A DNA stretch of 64,000 bases from PALSA-612 sp963776735 (GTDB lineage Bacteria > Actinomycetota > Thermoleophilia > Gaiellales > Gaiellaceae): the NCBI GenBank assembly GCA_963776735.1, contig CAVZNV010000015.1:186001-250000 (forward strand), written 5' to 3'. Each line of letters opens with the position of its first letter. Position 1 is the first letter of the stretch. The notes under the pieces are model-generated. The model was given only the letters and a program-made list of their open reading frames with translations. It was not told the origin of the DNA and ran no database searches. Position numbers and translations under genes: made by a program. Below are positions 17,687 through 25,769 of this stretch, one piece after another.

Positions 17687-17961
17687 CCTCGGCGCTCCCT
17701 TTCGGCCTGCTCCAGATCTTCGAGCACGCTGGGCGCCACGAACCAGTAGAACGCGAGCCCGACGACGACGGCGTAGAGCGGCGGCTCGGCGATCAGCCAC
17801 CAGACGCCCTGCCCGTACGGGTGCAGCAACGTGATCCGGTACGGCTGGAGCAGTGCCCAGGCCACGCCGCCGAGAGCGCACACCGGGCCGAGCGACAGCA
17901 CGAACACCGCCCGTGGTGAGCGGCGTACCGCTTCGCGGGTCAGGTCGGTCGAGATTTGCAC
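17683..17961 (-). CDS. Small two-helix membrane protein, first of the copCD-linked genes
   Basis: A protein of about 92 residues with two hydrophobic helices (AVFVLSLGPVCALGGVAWALL and VWWLIAEPPLYAVVVGLAFYWFVA). Two in-frame GTG codons compete. The ribosome site AGGAGG sits directly against GTG 17967 but about 5 bases before GTG 17961, so 17961 is preferred. Its stop overlaps the next gene as GTGA. It is probably the first gene of a short operon with the polytopic protein and copCD. Function unknown. Confidence 0.62.
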   Translation of the reverse strand: MQISTDLTREAVRRSPRAVFVLSLGPVCALGGVAWALLQPYRITLLHPYGQGVWWLIAEPPLYAVVVGLAFYWFVAPSVLEDLEQAERERRG

Positions 17962-18026
17962 ACGCACCTCCTCTCCCCAGGGGACGACGCCGAACAGCCC
18001 GCGCCGGGCAGAAGGTGTGGCGCGGG

Positions 18027-18677
18027 CTAGGCGGCGGCGGGAGGCGGGCGCGAGTCGAGGACGAAGCCGAACCGCCGGCGCGGCGGAACGGCGACCGTGA
18101 CGTGCGGGAAGGCGACGACCCGCGGACGCGTGCGTGCGAGGCTGCGGGCAAGGCGGGCTGCGTCCTCCGCGTACTGCTCGTAGTCGGCGAGCCAGCGCTG
18201 GACGACGGCCCAGAGGACGGCCGTGAGCACCGCCAGCACCGCGAACACGGGCAGCGCGGACGAATGGATCAGCGGGAAGAAGAGCGCCCAGCGGCCGGCG
18301 GCCACGCGGTCGTAGTTCGCGTGCAGGAGGTACGTGAGCGACGTGACGGCGAAGAATGCGAAGGCAAGCCGCGGCGAGAGCGAGATCCGCAGGCGCGGAA
18401 GCCGCCCGCCGCGCGCGCCGGCCGTCCTGGCGGCCTGCTCGATTGCGTGAGCCCTCAACATACGCCAGAGCAACGACGCGAGCAGCAGCGCGATTCCGAC
18501 CTTGACCGTGGCGATGACGGCCGGGTAGTACGCCGCGTCCCGGTAGCTCGGCGAGCGCACGTGGCGACCGAGATCGAAGCGGTGGGTCAGGCTCGCGCCG
18601 ATCAGCTCGGCCGCGACGGCGAGAAGGCCGAAGACGAGGGCCGACAGAAGGCGCTGGTGACGACGCGCCCGCTCCAT
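18027..18677 (-). CDS. Four-helix membrane protein of unknown function
   Basis: A 216-residue protein with four clear hydrophobic stretches (LLSALVFGLLAVAAELIGASL, VIATVKVGIALLLASLLW, LAFAFFAVTSLTYLLHANYD, ALPVFAVLAVLTAVLWAVV). A basic, proline-rich C-terminal tail follows, ending DSRPPPAAA. It lies about 65 bp upstream of the small two-helix gene on the same strand, so it may belong to the copCD-linked operon or stand alone. No family recognised. Confidence 0.6.
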   Translation of the reverse strand: MERARRHQRLLSALVFGLLAVAAELIGASLTHRFDLGRHVRSPSYRDAAYYPAVIATVKVGIALLLASLLWRMLRAHAIEQAARTAGARGGRLPRLRISLSPRLAFAFFAVTSLTYLLHANYDRVAAGRWALFFPLIHSSALPVFAVLAVLTAVLWAVVQRWLADYEQYAEDAARLARSLARTRPRVVAFPHVTVAVPPRRRFGFVLDSRPPPAAA

Positions 18678-18696
18678 GGGCGGATGATAGAATCCG

Positions 18697-19680
18697 TTAC
18701 CGAAGAATGCGAAGCACTGCCGCCATCGGCACGAGCGTCACCGTGCGTCCGGCCGCGTAGAACACGCCCGCCGACGTGATCTGCGAGCCCGCGAGACCCG
18801 CGACCGTGACGAGCTTCCGGTCACGGCCGTCCGAGAGCCGCAGCACGCGCACGGTCGAGCCGACGTCGTAGAGCGCCAGGCCGCCGGCGGTTCCTTCGAG
18901 TGACGTGCCCTTCGGAACAGGCCTCGCCGGGCCGGCGCCGGTCTTCGAGTAGACACGGAGCGTCCGCAACTGGTGGATCACGACCGAGTTGCCGGCAATC
19001 GCACCCGCGTACACGCCCGTGACCCCGGGAAGGCTCCAGAGCTTTGCCCCGGACGCGTCCCAGACGGTCAGCGTCGACTTCGGCTCGATCGTCGCCACGC
19101 GCCAGTTGCGGGCGTCGAGGAAGACCCGGAAGTCGACCGGCTTCAGAAGCGTGACGACTTTCCGACCGACGAGCCGTCTCACCTCGACGCTGTAGTTCCC
19201 GTCCGGCAGGAGCTGGCCCTTCGCGCCGGTGCAGTCGGAGTCGCAGACGGTGTAGTCGGAGATCGCCGCCACCGTCCTGTCGCCGGCGAACTCGTAGAAG
19301 GTGTCGCCCTCGGTGCCGTCGCAGACGCCGAGCGCATGGCTGCTCGCGTACACGTCGTCGCAGTAGACGTGGTTGCCTGCCGACTGGTCCCACCAGATCG
19401 GGGTCGTGCCAGCAAGCGTCAGGTTCTGGAAGGTCGCGTCGCTCGTGCACGGGTCCTTCAGCTTCATGACCGCTCCCGTCGCGGCGTTCCAGACCATGGC
19501 GGGCGTGCAGAGGTTGACGCCGTCGCCGACGTGGATCGCCGCCGAGCTGCCGCTGGCCGAGATCGAGCCGACCGCGTCCGGCGCCTTGAACGAGCGCGGG
19601 CCGCCGCCGGCGAGGGCGCTGGACGCGAGGCAGGCGACGACGAGAACGGCGGCGAACGCGGGCGCCGCCCCGCGCGTCAC
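18697..19680 (-). CDS. Secreted beta-propeller-like protein at the end of the hopanoid operon
   Basis: A 327-residue protein with a signal peptide (PAFAAVLVVACLASSALA) and a beta-rich body. Short repeats such as TLTVWDASGAKLWSLPGVTG and TLRVYSKTGAG look like propeller blades. Four to six cysteines (VYCDDVY, GVCDGTEG, TVCDSDCTGAK) suggest disulfides. GTG 19680 overlaps the yjbQ stop as GTGA. The frame is open upstream through yjbQ, but that part is shadow. It ends a chain of genes that starts with hopanoid synthesis, so an envelope role is plausible. Function unknown. Confidence 0.62.
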   Translation of the reverse strand: MTRGAAPAFAAVLVVACLASSALAGGGPRSFKAPDAVGSISASGSSAAIHVGDGVNLCTPAMVWNAATGAVMKLKDPCTSDATFQNLTLAGTTPIWWDQSAGNHVYCDDVYASSHALGVCDGTEGDTFYEFAGDRTVAAISDYTVCDSDCTGAKGQLLPDGNYSVEVRRLVGRKVVTLLKPVDFRVFLDARNWRVATIEPKSTLTVWDASGAKLWSLPGVTGVYAGAIAGNSVVIHQLRTLRVYSKTGAGPARPVPKGTSLEGTAGGLALYDVGSTVRVLRLSDGRDRKLVTVAGLAGSQITSAGVFYAAGRTVTLVPMAAVLRILR

Positions 19681-20063
19681 GCGATCAGCGTCAAGTCGTA
19701 GCCGGCTCGTGCGTCGCCGTTGAACCCGAAGAGCAGGATCCGCTGCCACTGGCCGAGCGTCAACCGGCCGTCGGCATACGGGATCTGCTCCGTGCGGGCG
19801 CCGAGCAGGCCGAGGATCAGGCGCTCGCGGTTCGCGGCCGGGATCGGCACGAGCCGCGAGAGCATCTCCTCGAAGTCGCAGAAGAAGCCCGACTCGCGTT
19901 CGGTGACCCGGATCAGCGACGAGGCCGCGTGCGGCGTCACGTAGGCGAGACCCGAGCCGAGGTCGGCCTTCCGCACGTCGCGCGACACCTCGTTGGTGAT
20001 GTCGAACACCGCGAGGGTCGGCAGTGCTGCGGCAACTGAGCTCGGAATCTCGACGGATGTCAC
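19677..20063 (-). CDS. yjbQ: YjbQ/UPF0047 family protein
   Basis: A 128-residue protein of the YjbQ/UPF0047 family, small beta-barrel proteins with weak thiamine-phosphate synthase activity reported for some members. Typical blocks are present: GLAYVTPHAASSLIRVTE near the middle (His and Ser of the conserved site), ERLILGLLGA and LGQWQRILLFGFNGDA at the C-terminus. GTG 20063 overlaps the ispH stop as GTGA, and its own stop overlaps the next start. The real physiological role is unsettled. Confidence 0.85.
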   Translation of the reverse strand: MTSVEIPSSVAAALPTLAVFDITNEVSRDVRKADLGSGLAYVTPHAASSLIRVTERESGFFCDFEEMLSRLVPIPAANRERLILGLLGARTEQIPYADGRLTLGQWQRILLFGFNGDARAGYDLTLIA

Positions 20064-21029
20064 GCGTAGACCTCCCGGGGCAGTCTGAAGTGCACATCCT
20101 CTCTTGCGACGGTGATTTCTTCAACCTCGTCGTAGCCGCGGCCGGCGAGCGTGCCGAGGACGGACTGGACGAGGCCCTCCGGCGTCGAGGCTCCGGCGGT
20201 CAGACCGACGATCTCGTGGCCGTTCAGCAGCTCGGAGTCGAGCGGCGACTCGCCGTCGATCAGCGTCGCCTCGGCGCCACGCGCGCGGGCGACCTCGACG
20301 AGCCGGTTCGCGTTCGAGCTCGTCGGGGAGCCGATCACGAGCAGCAGCGTCGCTCCCCGGCTGACGATCTCCTTGACCGCATCCTGGCGATTCTGAGTGG
20401 CGTAGCAGATGTCCTCCGCCCCGGGCCGCTTCAGGCCCCCGAAGCGGTCCGAAAGGACGTCGACGGTCGAGGCCACGTCGTCGAGGGACAGCGTCGTCTG
20501 CGTGATGACCGCGAGCGGCTGGCCCTTCGTATCGAGCTCCGCCGCATCCTCGGGCGACTCGACGACGACGATCTGCTCCGGCCGCTCGCCTTTCGTCCCG
20601 ATCACCTCGACGTGGTTCGCGTGGCCGATCAGCGCGACGAGGTGGCCGGAATCGGCGTAGCGCCGCGCCTCCGCGTGCACCTTGGAAACGAGCGGGCAGA
20701 CGGCGTCGACGACGCGCAGGCCCTTGTCCTCGCAGGCCTTGCGCACCGCGGGCGCGACGCCGTGGGCCGAAAGGACGCAGAATCTCGCCGGGGGGGATCT
20801 CGTCCTCGTGCTCGACGAACACCGCGCCGAGCTCCTCGAGCCGGCGAACGACGTTGTCGTTGTGGACGATCTCGTGACGGACGTAGACGGGCGGGCCGTA
20901 CTGCGCGAGCAGCCGCTCGACGATCTCGATCGCCCGGTCGACCCCGGCGCAAAACGACCGCGGCGCCGCGAGCAGGACGCGCTTGCTCCCGTTCCCGCTT
21001 CCGTTCGACGTCCCGTTCGCCGCGGTCAA
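20060..21029 (-). pseudogene. ispH: 4-hydroxy-3-methylbut-2-enyl diphosphate reductase IspH, frameshifted
   Basis: IspH is the last enzyme of the MEP pathway and makes IPP and DMAPP with a [4Fe-4S] cluster. All three cluster cysteines are encoded: SFCAGVDRA, DAVCPLVSKVH and DICYATQNRQDA. TPEGLVQSVL follows near the end. The protein is split over two frames. The N-terminal frame runs to EDEIPPGEIL; the rest (VLSAHGVAPAVRKACEDKG) needs a shift of one base at about 20783-20788, best explained by one extra C. TTG 21029 overlaps the upstream stop as TTGA. Because ispH is normally essential, an assembly error is more likely than a real pseudogene. Its place feeds isoprenoid precursors to the hopanoid enzymes upstream. 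Confidence 0.85.
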
Positions 21030-21604
21030 GCCGGCACCTCGTCCGACTTTGCAACACAGTGTTGCAAGGAGTCGAGAGCGCGCCGGACGTCGCCGAGGGC
21101 TCGCGCCGTGCTCCGCGGGTGGGCGACGAGACCGAGGATCCCGGCGGCGCGGAGCCGTCCGTCCGGCCCGACGGCGTCGGCGAGCGGGCCGAGCGTATGG
21201 CTGGGCGTGTCGCTGATCGCGCGGACGCAGCCGGCGAGCTTGCCGGCACGCGCGAGCGGGCCCGACTCCATGTCGGCCGCGTCGGCTCCGGTCTGCTCGT
21301 GGAGCCGCCGCCGCTCGCCCGGGTCGTCGAGCACCGCGTCGACGGCGACGATCGTCGCCTCGCGGGCGCCCGAGGCGCCGAGCGGGCCGCCTTCCCAGAG
21401 CACCGTCCCGTCCGGCTCGACGACGCGCGTCGCGTCCAGCACCTCGCCGCACTCGAGCCCGTCGTGCAGGCCGCCGGCCAGGCCGAACGAGACGACCGGC
21501 TCATCCGGCACGCCCTTGCGGGCGCCGATGCCGACGAGCACGGTACGCGCCCCGACCTTGCGGGCCGCGCGCTCCTCCGTCCGGGTGGCGCAGGCCAGCG
21601 TCAT
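21026..21604 (-). CDS. hpnG: Hopanoid-associated nucleoside phosphorylase HpnG
   Basis: A 192-residue member of the nucleoside phosphorylase superfamily. Visible blocks are TVLVGIGARKG, VVSFGLAGGLHDGLECGEVLDATRVV and DAADMESGPLARAG, where the MES motif contacts ribose. HpnG removes adenine from adenosylhopane to give ribosylhopane. The gene follows hpnH with an ATGA overlap, matching that pathway order. The C-terminus SLQHCVAKSDEVPA is encoded by a palindromic AT-richer repeat at 21045-21069 that also occurs elsewhere in the window. Confidence 0.85.
   Translation of the reverse strand: MTLACATRTEERAARKVGARTVLVGIGARKGVPDEPVVSFGLAGGLHDGLECGEVLDATRVVEPDGTVLWEGGPLGASGAREATIVAVDAVLDDPGERRRLHEQTGADAADMESGPLARAGKLAGCVRAISDTPSHTLGPLADAVGPDGRLRAAGILGLVAHPRSTARALGDVRRALDSLQHCVAKSDEVPA
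21045..21069. repeat. Palindromic 25-bp repeat, copy 1 (inside hpnG)
   Basis: The core TTGCAACACAGTGTTGCAA (21049-21067) is a perfect palindrome around a central A. It is preceded by GACT and stands out as AT-rich in a GC-rich gene. A near-identical copy lies at 30334-30358 inside another gene. It overlaps the last codons of hpnG without breaking the frame. Confidence 0.7.
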
Positions 21605-22605
21605 CCCGTGAAGGTCCAAGCCATGCTCCGGACGGTCTCCTTGATGCTCGACGTGGCGGCGATCGCCGCGGCCGGCTCGAACCCGCAGTGGATGGCGCAG
21701 TGCTCGCAGCGCGGGTCGTTCCCCGGGCCGTACATCTCCCACTCGATACCCTCCATGAGGGCCTCGTAGGAGGGGAAGATGCCGTCGGTGAGCAGGTAGC
21801 ACGGGCCTTTCCAGCCGTACGGGTTTCGGGTGATCGATCCCCACGGAGCGCAGGGGAGGGTTCGCTCGCCGGTGAGGAAGTCCTGGTAGAGCGGGCTCGC
21901 GAGCCAGCGGTAGCCGTGCTCCTTCGCCGCGGCCCGGATCTTGCGGAACTTCTCCTCGTGCTCGGCGCGCGTCATCGTCAGGGCCGGATCGATCTGCGAG
22001 TACTGGTACCCGGGTGCGATCAACAGCCCGTCGATTCCCACCTCGTTGGTCATGTAACCCATCATCTCGATGACGTCGTCGACGGACGACTCCTTGAAGA
22101 TCGTCGTGTTCGTCGAAACCCTGAATCCCGCCTTCCGGGCCTGCTTGATCGCGTCGACCGCGACGTCCCAGAGGCCCGGGTAGTCGCAGATGTAGTCGTG
22201 GATCTCGCGCATGCCGTCGAGGTGGACGACGAAGGTGAGCCGCGGGTCGGGCTTGAAGACGTCGAGGAACTCGACGAGGCGCAGTGCGTTCGTGCACAGC
22301 TCGATCGTCTTCTTCATCTCGAGGACACCGGCGACGACGTCCTCGATCCCCTTGAAGATCAGCGGCTCGCCGCCGCAGATCGAGACGACCGGCGCCGGGC
22401 ACTGGACGGCCGAGTCGATGCACTCGTCGACGGTCAGCCGCGCCTTGTTCGACTCGTATTCGCGGATCTTCCCGCAGCCGATGCAGGCGATGTTGCACGC
22501 CAGGGTCGGCTCGAGCATCAGCACGAGCGGGTAGAGCTCCCCCTTCTTCTTCTGGGAAGCGACGTAGCGGCCGATCTGGATCGTCGAGCGCAGCGGAAAT
22601 TTCAT
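21601..22605 (-). CDS. hpnH: Adenosyl-hopene transferase HpnH (radical SAM)
   Basis: A 334-residue radical SAM enzyme that joins the 5'-deoxyadenosyl group to diploptene, the first step towards C35 hopanoids. The cluster motif is LACNIACIGCGKI (CxxxCxxC) near residue 50, followed by SICGGEPL and HLDGMREIHDYICD. A C-terminal Cys-rich segment reads DPRCEHCAIHCGFE. ATG 22605 overlaps the squalene-hopene cyclase stop as ATGA. Length and motifs match the HpnH family, and the flanking shc and hpnG genes make the assignment secure. Confidence 0.95.
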   Translation of the reverse strand: MKFPLRSTIQIGRYVASQKKKGELYPLVLMLEPTLACNIACIGCGKIREYESNKARLTVDECIDSAVQCPAPVVSICGGEPLIFKGIEDVVAGVLEMKKTIELCTNALRLVEFLDVFKPDPRLTFVVHLDGMREIHDYICDYPGLWDVAVDAIKQARKAGFRVSTNTTIFKESSVDDVIEMMGYMTNEVGIDGLLIAPGYQYSQIDPALTMTRAEHEEKFRKIRAAAKEHGYRWLASPLYQDFLTGERTLPCAPWGSITRNPYGWKGPCYLLTDGIFPSYEALMEGIEWEMYGPGNDPRCEHCAIHCGFEPAAAIAATSSIKETVRSMAWTFTG

Positions 22606-24389
22606 GCGTTGAGCCTTTCTCGTAGACGACCGAGAGCGATCAGAGGGAAGTGCAGACGGTAGAGGTGATAGCGGATCATGAAGTCGGTAGGAAACCCGGT
22701 GCCGGTGTAATGCTGCTCCTCCCAGTCTCCGTTGTCGAGCTGAGTTGAGCAGAGATAGTCGGCCGCTCGCCTCGCGGACGGTCTCTCTGCCTCGCCTGCC
22801 GCCACGTAGGCTAGTACGCCCCACGCGGTTTGTGAAGCCGTCGGGACGCCCCGGCCGCGCCATTCCGGCTCGTGGTAGGAGCGGATGTCCTCGCCGAAGC
22901 CGCCGCTCCCTGCCTGCACCGAGTCGAGCCACGCGACCGCCCTGCGCATCGCCGGATGGTCGTGGTCGATGCCGGCCGCCTCGAGCGCAGGCAGCACGGC
23001 GGCCGTCCCGTAGACGTGGTTCACGCCCCAGCGGCCCCACCAGGAGCCGTCCGCCTGTTGCTCGCGGAGGAGGTAGTCGATCCCGCGGCGCATCGGCTCC
23101 GCGTACTCGGGATACGGCGCGAACGCCTCGACGGCGTGGCCGGCGACGTCCTCGCTGGGCGGGTCGATGACGGCGCCGAAGTCGAAGAACGGGATGCGGT
23201 AGAGCCACTCGCTGTCGTTGTCGACGTCGAACGCGCCCCAGCCGCCGTTCGAGCACTGCATCCCGGCCATCCACTCGAGCGAGCGTGCGACGGCCGCCTC
23301 TTCGCCGATCCCGAGGTCGCGGAGCGCGAGACAGATCACCGCGACGTCGTCGACATCCGGGTAGTTGTCGTTCTGGAACTCGAACGCCCAGCCGCCGGGC
23401 GGAACATCGGGCACGCGCACCGACCAGTCGCCGCGGACGCGGATCTCCTCGTTCAGCAACCACTCGCCGGCCTTCACGAGCTGCGGGTGGCTGTCCGGGA
23501 CGCCCGAGCAGCGCAGGCCGAGGAGCGCGAGGCCTGTGTCCCAGGTCGGCGACTGGCACGCCTCTGGACGCAGCCGGTCGCCCTCGTCGATCAGGAAGCC
23601 GCCCCAACCCTCGACGGCGCGGCGCAGCTGTTCGTCCTCGAAGCCGTAGCCGAGCGATGCGAGCATGAGGATCGACCAGACCCACGGAGGCTGGATCCCG
23701 CCCCAGCCTCCGTCGGCCTCCTGGCGCGCGCGCACCCAGCGCTCGGCCTCGGCGATCGCGCGGCGGCGGATCGGCCCGGGCCGGGGCGGCGGGGTGGTCT
23801 CGCCGGGACGCGCGCCGATCTCGCGCAGGTCGACGTCCGCTCGGCGGTGCGCCCGCAGCGCCATGACGACGGAGAGGGGGACCACGGTCTGCCGCGCCCA
23901 GCAGGCGAGGTTGTAGACCGAGAACGGCGAGGAGGGCGGCAGGAGCACGATCTCCGGCGGCACCGGCGAGACGCGCTGCCACGGCCACTGGCCGAGGAGC
24001 GAGAGGAAGCACTTCGTGAAGACGCGCGCCCTCGGGATGCCGCCGCGGCGGTTGATGTAGTCGCGAGTGAGGTCGCCCGCGTCGACGCCGAGCATCTTCA
24101 GCGCGATGTACGACTCGATCGTCGTCGAGAGATCGGCCGGGCCTTCGAACCAGTTCGACCAGGTGCCGTCCTCGCGCCGGCGCGCGAGCAGCTCGTTGGC
24201 GAGCTTCTTGTCCGTTCGCCGGTCGCGAAGGCCCATGAAGTGGAGCCAGAACAGGTGCTCCGCGGTCATCGTCGCGTTCGACTCCAGCTCACCGACCCAG
24301 TAGCCGTCGGGGTGCTGCAGCTCGAGCAGGCGTTGCGTTCCGGCCTCGATTGCCTTGTCGAGCGCCCCCAGCTCCTGCACGACGGTCAT
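22602..24389 (-). CDS. shc: Squalene-hopene cyclase
   Basis: A 595-residue triterpene cyclase that folds squalene into hopene/hopanol at the membrane surface. The protonating DxDD motif is DVDD in YPDVDDVAVICLAL. Several QW repeats are visible (QEADGGWGGIQPPW, QCSNGGWGAF, QQADGSWWGRWG, QAGSGGFGED). The C-terminal block SQTAWGVLAYVAAGE and FPTDFMIRYHLYRLHFPLIALGR are typical. Length is slightly below the usual ~630. ATG 24389 and the stop overlap hpnE and hpnH respectively as ATGA. Confidence 0.96.
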   Translation of the reverse strand: MTVVQELGALDKAIEAGTQRLLELQHPDGYWVGELESNATMTAEHLFWLHFMGLRDRRTDKKLANELLARRREDGTWSNWFEGPADLSTTIESYIALKMLGVDAGDLTRDYINRRGGIPRARVFTKCFLSLLGQWPWQRVSPVPPEIVLLPPSSPFSVYNLACWARQTVVPLSVVMALRAHRRADVDLREIGARPGETTPPPRPGPIRRRAIAEAERWVRARQEADGGWGGIQPPWVWSILMLASLGYGFEDEQLRRAVEGWGGFLIDEGDRLRPEACQSPTWDTGLALLGLRCSGVPDSHPQLVKAGEWLLNEEIRVRGDWSVRVPDVPPGGWAFEFQNDNYPDVDDVAVICLALRDLGIGEEAAVARSLEWMAGMQCSNGGWGAFDVDNDSEWLYRIPFFDFGAVIDPPSEDVAGHAVEAFAPYPEYAEPMRRGIDYLLREQQADGSWWGRWGVNHVYGTAAVLPALEAAGIDHDHPAMRRAVAWLDSVQAGSGGFGEDIRSYHEPEWRGRGVPTASQTAWGVLAYVAAGEAERPSARRAADYLCSTQLDNGDWEEQHYTGTGFPTDFMIRYHLYRLHFPLIALGRLRERLNA

Positions 24390-25618
24390 GGCCGAACCGC
24401 CCGCATGTCGCTGATCCTACGCGCCGCGAGGACGCCGCTGCGGACGGCGCTCTCCATCGTCGCCGGCCAGCCGGTGTCCGTCCACGTGCCGGCTCGCACA
24501 ACGTTCGGACGGTCGGTGTCGGTGCCGCGGCGTTCGCGCTGGGTGCCGGGGCGGAGCGCGACGGTGGCGTAGGGCTCGCGGCTGACGCGCGACCACAGCA
24601 GCTCGGCGTGACCGAGCCGGCCGGTCAACTCGTCCGCCATCAGGTCGACGAGCCCCTTGCCGCGGATCTCGAGCAGGTCGGGGACGCCGCTCGCGACCAC
24701 CGTCAGGTACTGGCCGCGCTCGGGTTGGTGACCGGTGAGCGCGCCCCGGTCGAAGACCCAGTGGGCCGGAGAGTCGAGCAGCGCGGCGAGCGACGAGCGG
24801 AGCAGCGGCCGGTCGAAGAGGAGGTGAACCGAGACGATCGGCGACGGCTCGAGGGCCGGCTCGGGCTCTCCGAGCAGCCGTGACGACTCGGCCGGCGGGA
24901 CGGCGACGACGATCGCGTCCGCGTCGAGGTCGTCCAGCGCCTCGACGCGGTTGTTCGTCTGCACGGTCGCGCCGGCAGCTTCGAGCGCGCGCCCGGCAGC
25001 GTCGCCGTGCATCTCGCCGAGCGGCCGTGTCGGCAGGATCACGTCGGCGGCAGCCGCCTTTCCGAGCAGGGCCGTGCGGACGGTGAAAACGCCCATCGCC
25101 GCGCTGGCCTCGTCGCTGCGCAGGTTGAGCGCCGGCCGGACGAAGACGTCCCAGAACCGGTCGATCTGGAGGTCGGTAGCTCCGAGCCGGCGCAGGAGCG
25201 CGCCGAACGACTCTCCGTCCTCCCCCTGCGCGCGCCGAAGCGCCAGCAACGTGCGCACGACGCCACCGCGCTCGCGCGCCGGCAGGTGCCGGTAGCGGAG
25301 GATCGAGAGCGGCGAGCGGCTGATCGCGGCGACGCTCGCGTCCTCGCCGATGACGGGCAGCGAGAGCCGCTCGCGGCGGTAGGCGCCGCCCTCCCCGACG
25401 CGGTCGAGGAAGCGCAGGTACTCGGTGAAGCAGCCGAGCGCGATGTGCTGGCCGTTGTCGGGCGGAGGCGGCGGATCGCCCTCGCGCTCCGGCAGCGTCT
25501 GGACGGCTCCGCCGAGCGTCGGCCGTGCTTCGAGCACGGTCACGACGTGGCCGGAGTCGGCGAGCTCGAGCGCTGCGGCGAGCCCGGCCAGCCCGCCTCC
25601 GACGACGGCGACCCTCAC
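24386..25618 (-). CDS. hpnE: Hydroxysqualene dehydroxylase HpnE (FAD amine oxidase family)
   Basis: A 410-residue flavoprotein. The N-terminal dinucleotide motif is VAVVGGGLAGLAAALELADSG, followed by LEARPTLGGAVQT. The C-terminal FAD-contact region reads NVVRAGTWTDTGWPATMESAVRSG. HpnE reduces hydroxysqualene to squalene after HpnD and HpnC. GTG 25618 starts the dinucleotide fold at once. It is separated from hpnD by a 151-bp spacer, the only real gap in the operon, and overlaps shc as ATGA. Confidence 0.92.
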   Translation of the reverse strand: MRVAVVGGGLAGLAAALELADSGHVVTVLEARPTLGGAVQTLPEREGDPPPPPDNGQHIALGCFTEYLRFLDRVGEGGAYRRERLSLPVIGEDASVAAISRSPLSILRYRHLPARERGGVVRTLLALRRAQGEDGESFGALLRRLGATDLQIDRFWDVFVRPALNLRSDEASAAMGVFTVRTALLGKAAAADVILPTRPLGEMHGDAAGRALEAAGATVQTNNRVEALDDLDADAIVVAVPPAESSRLLGEPEPALEPSPIVSVHLLFDRPLLRSSLAALLDSPAHWVFDRGALTGHQPERGQYLTVVASGVPDLLEIRGKGLVDLMADELTGRLGHAELLWSRVSREPYATVALRPGTQRERRGTDTDRPNVVRAGTWTDTGWPATMESAVRSGVLAARRISDMRAVRP

Positions 25619-25769
25619 CTCGCCTGCCCCGCGCTGAGCGCGGATATCGGCACACTTCCGTCACCCACGGGCGCGATTTTCCGCGCTACCCTCAAAAGCG
25701 GGGGGAACGGGCCCGAAGGGCCCCCGGGGGGAAGAAAAACGGAGAGCGGCCGCGCCGCAGCGCCGGCTG
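25619..25769 (-). promoter_or_regulatory. Intra-operon spacer hpnD-hpnE with two inverted repeats
   Basis: This 151-bp spacer interrupts an otherwise overlapping gene chain. It contains GGGCCC-GAA-GGGCCC (25709-25723), a perfect 6-bp stem with a 3-base loop, and a palindrome CCGCGCT-G-AGCGCGG (25629-25643) just before the hpnE start. No T-run follows either stem on the minus strand, so a classical terminator is not evident. It may hold a second promoter, a processing site or an attenuator for hpnE onwards. Confidence 0.4.

Noticed and set aside
24417..25664. Second minus-strand frame of about 415 codons over hpnE
   Set aside because: Arginine-rich shadow; the hpnE frame carries the dinucleotide-binding motif and the operon overlaps.
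25700..25735. GGGCCC hairpin followed by an A-rich run as a terminator
   Set aside because: The A-run is on the plus strand, where no gene ends; on the minus strand the T-run precedes the stem, so it does not fit an intrinsic terminator.
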